From Pararhizobium sp. IMCC3301 (GTDB taxonomy: Bacteria > Pseudomonadota > Alphaproteobacteria > Rhizobiales > GCA-2746425): a stretch of 64,000 nucleotides of DNA. Location of the stretch: the NCBI RefSeq assembly GCF_030758315.1, contig NZ_CP132336.1, positions 3,687,001 to 3,751,000 on the forward strand, given 5' to 3'. The translations under genes were made by a program, and so were the position numbers. The stretch's first letter is position 1. Every line of letters starts with the position of its first letter. Positions 60,896-64,000 of the stretch are shown piece by piece. The notes beneath the pieces were generated by a model, which worked only from the letters and a program-made list of their open reading frames with translations, was not told the origin of the DNA and made no database searches.

Positions 60896-61843
60896 GTGAC
60901 CATTTTAAAATTTGTTATTTTTTCGGTGGTCGTGCTCGCGCTCGTTCTGACCGCCTACACCTATGCTGCAAGCCGCTGGCTGGAGCGTCTCTATCCTCCT
61001 CTTGGCTCCTTTATCCAGGTTGCCGGCCAGAAATTGCACTATCTGTCAAAAGGTGAGGGCCAGAGCATTGTGCTGCTGCACGGTGCCAATGCCTCATTGC
61101 AGGATTTCAAGGCCAGTCTGTTTGATCCGCTGGCGAAAGATTACCGGGTCATTGCATTCGACCGTCCGGGTTACGGCTATAGCACCCGCTCGTTCGAACA
61201 GTGGTCCGACCCGGAAGTGCAGGCGGATCTCATTCATCAGGCGCTGGTGAAACTTAACGTCGAAAATCCGGTACTGGTTGGCCATTCCTGGGCCGGTTCG
61301 GTGGTGATGGCGTATTTGCTGAAATATCCCGATGCGGTGGCCGGCGGCGTGCTTCTGGCCGGCGCTACGCATCCCTGGGAGGGCGGCGTCAGCAGCAATG
61401 TACAGCTTGCCGGTGTTTCGGTTGTGGGAAAGCTGTTCACGTCAACCTTGGTCATGCCGGTGGGGCAAATGGTTTTTGACACCGTGGTCAAGGCGGTTTT
61501 TGCACCGGAACAACCGACCGATGATTACCGCACCAGAACCGGTGCAGTTCTGGCTTTGCGTCCCGCTGCGTTTCAGGCCAGCACCGAGGATGTGCGCAAT
61601 CTCAGCAGCTTTCTCGATGGGCAGAGCAAGCGATATGGCGAAATTGCAAAACCGCTGCTGCTCGTCACTGCCGAAAATGACACCATCGTTCCGGCCTGGA
61701 ACCACGCCGAGCGCGTGGTGCTCCAGGTGCCTCAGGCTGAACTGATCGAACTGCCCGGAGCAGGCCATGCGCTGCACCACACCCGGACGGACACAGTGGT
61801 GCAACTGATCCGTGACTTTGTGGCGAAACACACCGCCGAATAA
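60896..61843 (+). CDS. Membrane-anchored alpha/beta hydrolase
   Basis: This alpha/beta-fold hydrolase has 315 residues from GTG 60896; a TTG at 60812 would add 28 residues of repeat-derived sequence, so the start is uncertain. An N-terminal membrane helix (FVIFSVVVLALVLTAYTYA) is followed by the fold: oxyanion region VLLHGANASLQDF, DRPGYGYS, nucleophile elbow GHSWAGS, acid in AENDTIVP and histidine in GAGHALHH. The catalytic triad is complete. The substrate is unknown, with esterase or haloperoxidase-like families as candidates. Confidence 0.88.
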   Translation: MTILKFVIFSVVVLALVLTAYTYAASRWLERLYPPLGSFIQVAGQKLHYLSKGEGQSIVLLHGANASLQDFKASLFDPLAKDYRVIAFDRPGYGYSTRSFEQWSDPEVQADLIHQALVKLNVENPVLVGHSWAGSVVMAYLLKYPDAVAGGVLLAGATHPWEGGVSSNVQLAGVSVVGKLFTSTLVMPVGQMVFDTVVKAVFAPEQPTDDYRTRTGAVLALRPAAFQASTEDVRNLSSFLDGQSKRYGEIAKPLLLVTAENDTIVPAWNHAERVVLQVPQAELIELPGAGHALHHTRTDTVVQLIRDFVAKHTAE

Positions 61844-61849
61844 GCCGCC

Positions 61850-62428
61850 CTACATCGGCTCCGGACCACGGCTGAGGGCGGCGATGCCGGTGCGTGAAAC
61901 CTCGACCAGTCCGAGCGGGCTCATGATCTGGATGAATTGTTCGATCTTTGAACTGCGGCCGGTGATTTCAAACACGAAATGACTGATATTGGCATCAATC
62001 ACCTGGGCACGGAACGCATCTGCAAGACGCAGGGCCTCGACACGGTGGTTACCGGTTCCGGCAACTTTGAGCAGTGCCAGTTCGCGTTCCAGCGGCTTGT
62101 CATGGCCACGTTCATCTGCCAGCCGGGTCAGATCCACAACCCGGTGAATCGGCACCAGCCGTTCCAGCTGCGAGCGGATCTGGCGCAACACCTGCGGCGT
62201 GCCAGTGGTCACAATGGTGATCCGCGAGAGGTGCTTGGCATGCTCTGTCTCAGATACAGTCAGACTGTCGATATTGTAGCCCCGGCCTGAAAACAGGCCA
62301 ATGACGCGGGCCAGAACACCCGGTTCATTATCCACCAGCACAGACAGGGTGTGGGTTTCCAGCGTATCGACAAATTCGGGGATGAAATAGGCTGATCCAG
62401 GCTGATCTTTTGGAGTTGCATCATTCAT
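61850..62428 (-). CDS. ilvH: IlvH, acetolactate synthase small (regulatory) subunit
   Basis: The regulatory subunit of acetohydroxyacid synthase gives valine feedback and activates the large subunit. It has 192 residues. The N-terminal ACT domain is HTLSVLVDNEPGVLARVIGLFSGRGYNIDSLTV, followed by SRITIVTTG and the C-terminal domain with LADAFRAQVIDANISHFVFEITG. ATG 62428. It follows ilvI by 44 bases on the same strand. Confidence 0.96.
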   Translation of the reverse strand: MNDATPKDQPGSAYFIPEFVDTLETHTLSVLVDNEPGVLARVIGLFSGRGYNIDSLTVSETEHAKHLSRITIVTTGTPQVLRQIRSQLERLVPIHRVVDLTRLADERGHDKPLERELALLKVAGTGNHRVEALRLADAFRAQVIDANISHFVFEITGRSSKIEQFIQIMSPLGLVEVSRTGIAALSRGPEPM

Positions 62429-62472
62429 ATCGGTCTCGATTCCTTGGGGTCAGAAAGCGCGAAAGCGCTGGT

Positions 62473-64000
62473 TTACACCAGCGCCTTGCCTGCTTCATCA
62501 ATCGCGGAGCCCATGGCTTCATCGCTCGCTTCGTCGGGTAGAAGCATCTCATTATGCGCCTTGCCCGATGGGATCATCGGCAGGCAGTTGGCAAGATTGG
62601 CAACCCGGCAGTCAAACAGCACAGGGCGCTTCACGGCAATCATTTCACTGATCGCATCGTCCAGTTCATGCGGCTTTTCCGCCCGCATGCCAACGGCGCC
62701 ATAAGCTTCCGCCAGTTTGACGAAATCCGGCATGGCTTCGGTATAGCTGTTCGACAGGCGGTTACCATGCAGCAATTGCTGCCATTGCCGCACCATGCCC
62801 ATATACTGATTGTTGAGAATGAAAATCTTGATCGGCAAATTATGCTGCACCGCAGAGGACATTTCCTGCATGTTCATCTGCACCGAAGCATCACCGGCAA
62901 TACACACGCACAGACTGTCAGGATGCGCCACCTGAACCCCCATGGTGGCCGGCAGGCCATAGCCCATAGTGCCCAGTCCACCGGAGGTCAGCCAGCGGTT
63001 GGGCTCTTCAAAGCCGTAATATTGCGCTGCCCACATCTGATGCTGGCCGACTTCCGTCGAAATGTAAGTGTCGAGATGCTTTGTCAGCTCATAAACCCGC
63101 TGAATTGCATATTGCGGCATGATGACATCCCGGTTCGGCTTGTAGGCCAGCGAATTGCGGTCCCGCCACTGGTCGATCTGTTTCCACCAGGCTTTCATCG
63201 CTGCCTTGTCGGGCTGCCGGCTGCTGCCGCGCACCAGACGGATCATATCTTCCAGAACATGCGCGACATCGCCGACGATCGGCACATCGACACGCACATT
63301 CTTGTTGATCGACGAGGGATCGATATCGATATGGATTTTCAGCGCATCAGGCGCGAAGGCATCAAGACGTCCGGTAATCCGGTCATCGAACCGCGCCCCG
63401 ACACAGACCATGACATCGCAATCATGCATCGTCATATTGGCTTCATAAGTGCCGTGCATGCCCAGCATCCCCAACCAGTTGTCGCCGGAAGCGGGATAGG
63501 CGCCCAGGCCCATCAGCGTTGAGGTGACGGGGAAATTCGTCAGGCCTACCAGTTCGCGCAGCAGATGCGTGGCTTCAGGCCCGGAATTGATCACGCCGCC
63601 ACCGGTATACAGGATCGGTTTCTTTGCGTTCATCATCATGTCGACGGCGCGGCTGATTTCGCTCAACTCGCCCTTGACCTGCGGATGATAGGTTTTGTGG
63701 GCAACATTTTTAGGGCCGGTATAGATACCCGTCGCAAACTGCACGTCTTTCGGCACATCGACGACAACCGGTCCGGGACGGCCGGTCGTGGCAACGTAAA
63801 ATGCTTCATGCAGAACGCGGGACAGATCATTCACATCGCGCACCAGCCAATTATGCTTGGTTGCGGGTCGGGTAATGCCCACAGTGTCGCATTCCTGAAA
63901 GGCGTCATTGCCGATCAGATGCGTCGGCACCTGTCCGGTGATGCAGACAAGGGGGATGGAATCCATCAGCGCATCGGTCAGCGCGGTGACCATGTTGGTT
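62473..64000 (-). CDS. ilvI: IlvI, acetolactate synthase large (catalytic) subunit (5' end outside window)
   Basis: This thiamine-diphosphate enzyme makes acetolactate from pyruvate, the first step of valine and leucine synthesis. About 508 residues are visible, and the gene continues past the right edge (the frame reads [23 protein letters not shown] from the edge). Visible features are [12 protein letters not shown], the FAD-contact [21 protein letters not shown], the ThDP domain with [12 protein letters not shown] (GDG-type metal site, here GDA) and [12 protein letters not shown]. The N-terminal catalytic Glu domain is outside. It pairs with ilvH; ilvC is 12 kb away. Confidence 0.96.
   Translation of the reverse strand, partial: TNMVTALTDALMDSIPLVCITGQVPTHLIGNDAFQECDTVGITRPATKHNWLVRDVNDLSRVLHEAFYVATTGRPGPVVVDVPKDVQFATGIYTGPKNVAHKTYHPQVKGELSEISRAVDMMMNAKKPILYTGGGVINSGPEATHLLRELVGLTNFPVTSTLMGLGAYPASGDNWLGMLGMHGTYEANMTMHDCDVMVCVGARFDDRITGRLDAFAPDALKIHIDIDPSSINKNVRVDVPIVGDVAHVLEDMIRLVRGSSRQPDKAAMKAWWKQIDQWRDRNSLAYKPNRDVIMPQYAIQRVYELTKHLDTYISTEVGQHQMWAAQYYGFEEPNRWLTSGGLGTMGYGLPATMGVQVAHPDSLCVCIAGDASVQMNMQEMSSAVQHNLPIKIFILNNQYMGMVRQWQQLLHGNRLSNSYTEAMPDFVKLAEAYGAVGMRAEKPHELDDAISEMIAVKRPVLFDCRVANLANCLPMIPSGKAHNEMLLPDEASDEAMGSAIDEAGKALV

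Overview
The window looks like chromosomal DNA of an alphaproteobacterium of the order Hyphomicrobiales (Rhizobiales). The evidence is a dcw cluster running murF-mraY-murD-ftsW-murG-murC-murB-ddl-ftsQ-ftsA-ftsZ followed by lpxC-bamD-recN-ligA, an FtsZ with a very long Gln/Pro-rich linker, a circularly permuted two-piece tmRNA gene, CtrA-type boxes, a DUF1127 gene behind a CCCUCCC-loop hairpin, and an SspB-alpha gene. Family or genus cannot be assigned from sequence alone. Both ends of the window cut genes: murF on the left and the large acetolactate synthase subunit gene on the right.

Layout. 1-20.2 kb: peptidoglycan precursor, division, lipid A, outer-membrane assembly and DNA repair genes, all on the + strand and mostly overlapping by a few bases. 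20.4-30.5 kb: azlCD amino-acid exporter, aminopeptidase P, a structured leader plus DUF1127, then prmA-uvrD, a ClC channel and a D-lactate/glycolate-type FAD dehydrogenase. 30.5-36.6 kb: a large AsmA-family protein, then a ribbon-helix-helix protein, fumC and sspB on the - strand, with ssrA (tmRNA) immediately upstream of sspB. 37-46 kb: an accessory block, AT-rich in its gene-bearing parts. It holds a three-gene operon (GH19-type muralytic enzyme, four-helix membrane protein, secreted protein), a nest of four insertion sequences, and an unusual dihydrofolate reductase. 46-64 kb: housekeeping again, with thyA, malate synthase G, ilvC, a tetR-gst-cfa group, a CSS-EAL phosphodiesterase, ccmAB, aconitase, an NsrR-like regulator divergent from a truncated haemoglobin and a 55-residue membrane protein, an alpha/beta hydrolase, and the acetolactate synthase genes ilvH-ilvI.

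How the genes work together. The first block makes lipid II and builds the divisome. Two CtrA-type boxes sit exactly where the murein genes give way to ddl-ftsQAZ, and a 43-codon ORF bridges ftsA and ftsZ. ssrA and sspB form a rescue-and-degradation pair, since SspB delivers tmRNA-tagged proteins to ClpXP. ilvC and ilvIH supply branched-chain amino acids. acnA, fumC and glcB belong to the TCA cycle and glyoxylate shunt. The nsrR-haemoglobin pair looks like a nitric-oxide response unit with a recognisable operator.

The most unusual parts are the nested IS structure, which can be dissected base by base; a passenger gene inside one of those elements; the GH19 operon of unknown purpose; the CCCUCCC hairpin before DUF1127; the ftsA-ftsZ mini-ORF; and the 55-residue protein behind the haemoglobin gene. 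No CRISPR array, rRNA gene or ordinary tRNA gene was seen.
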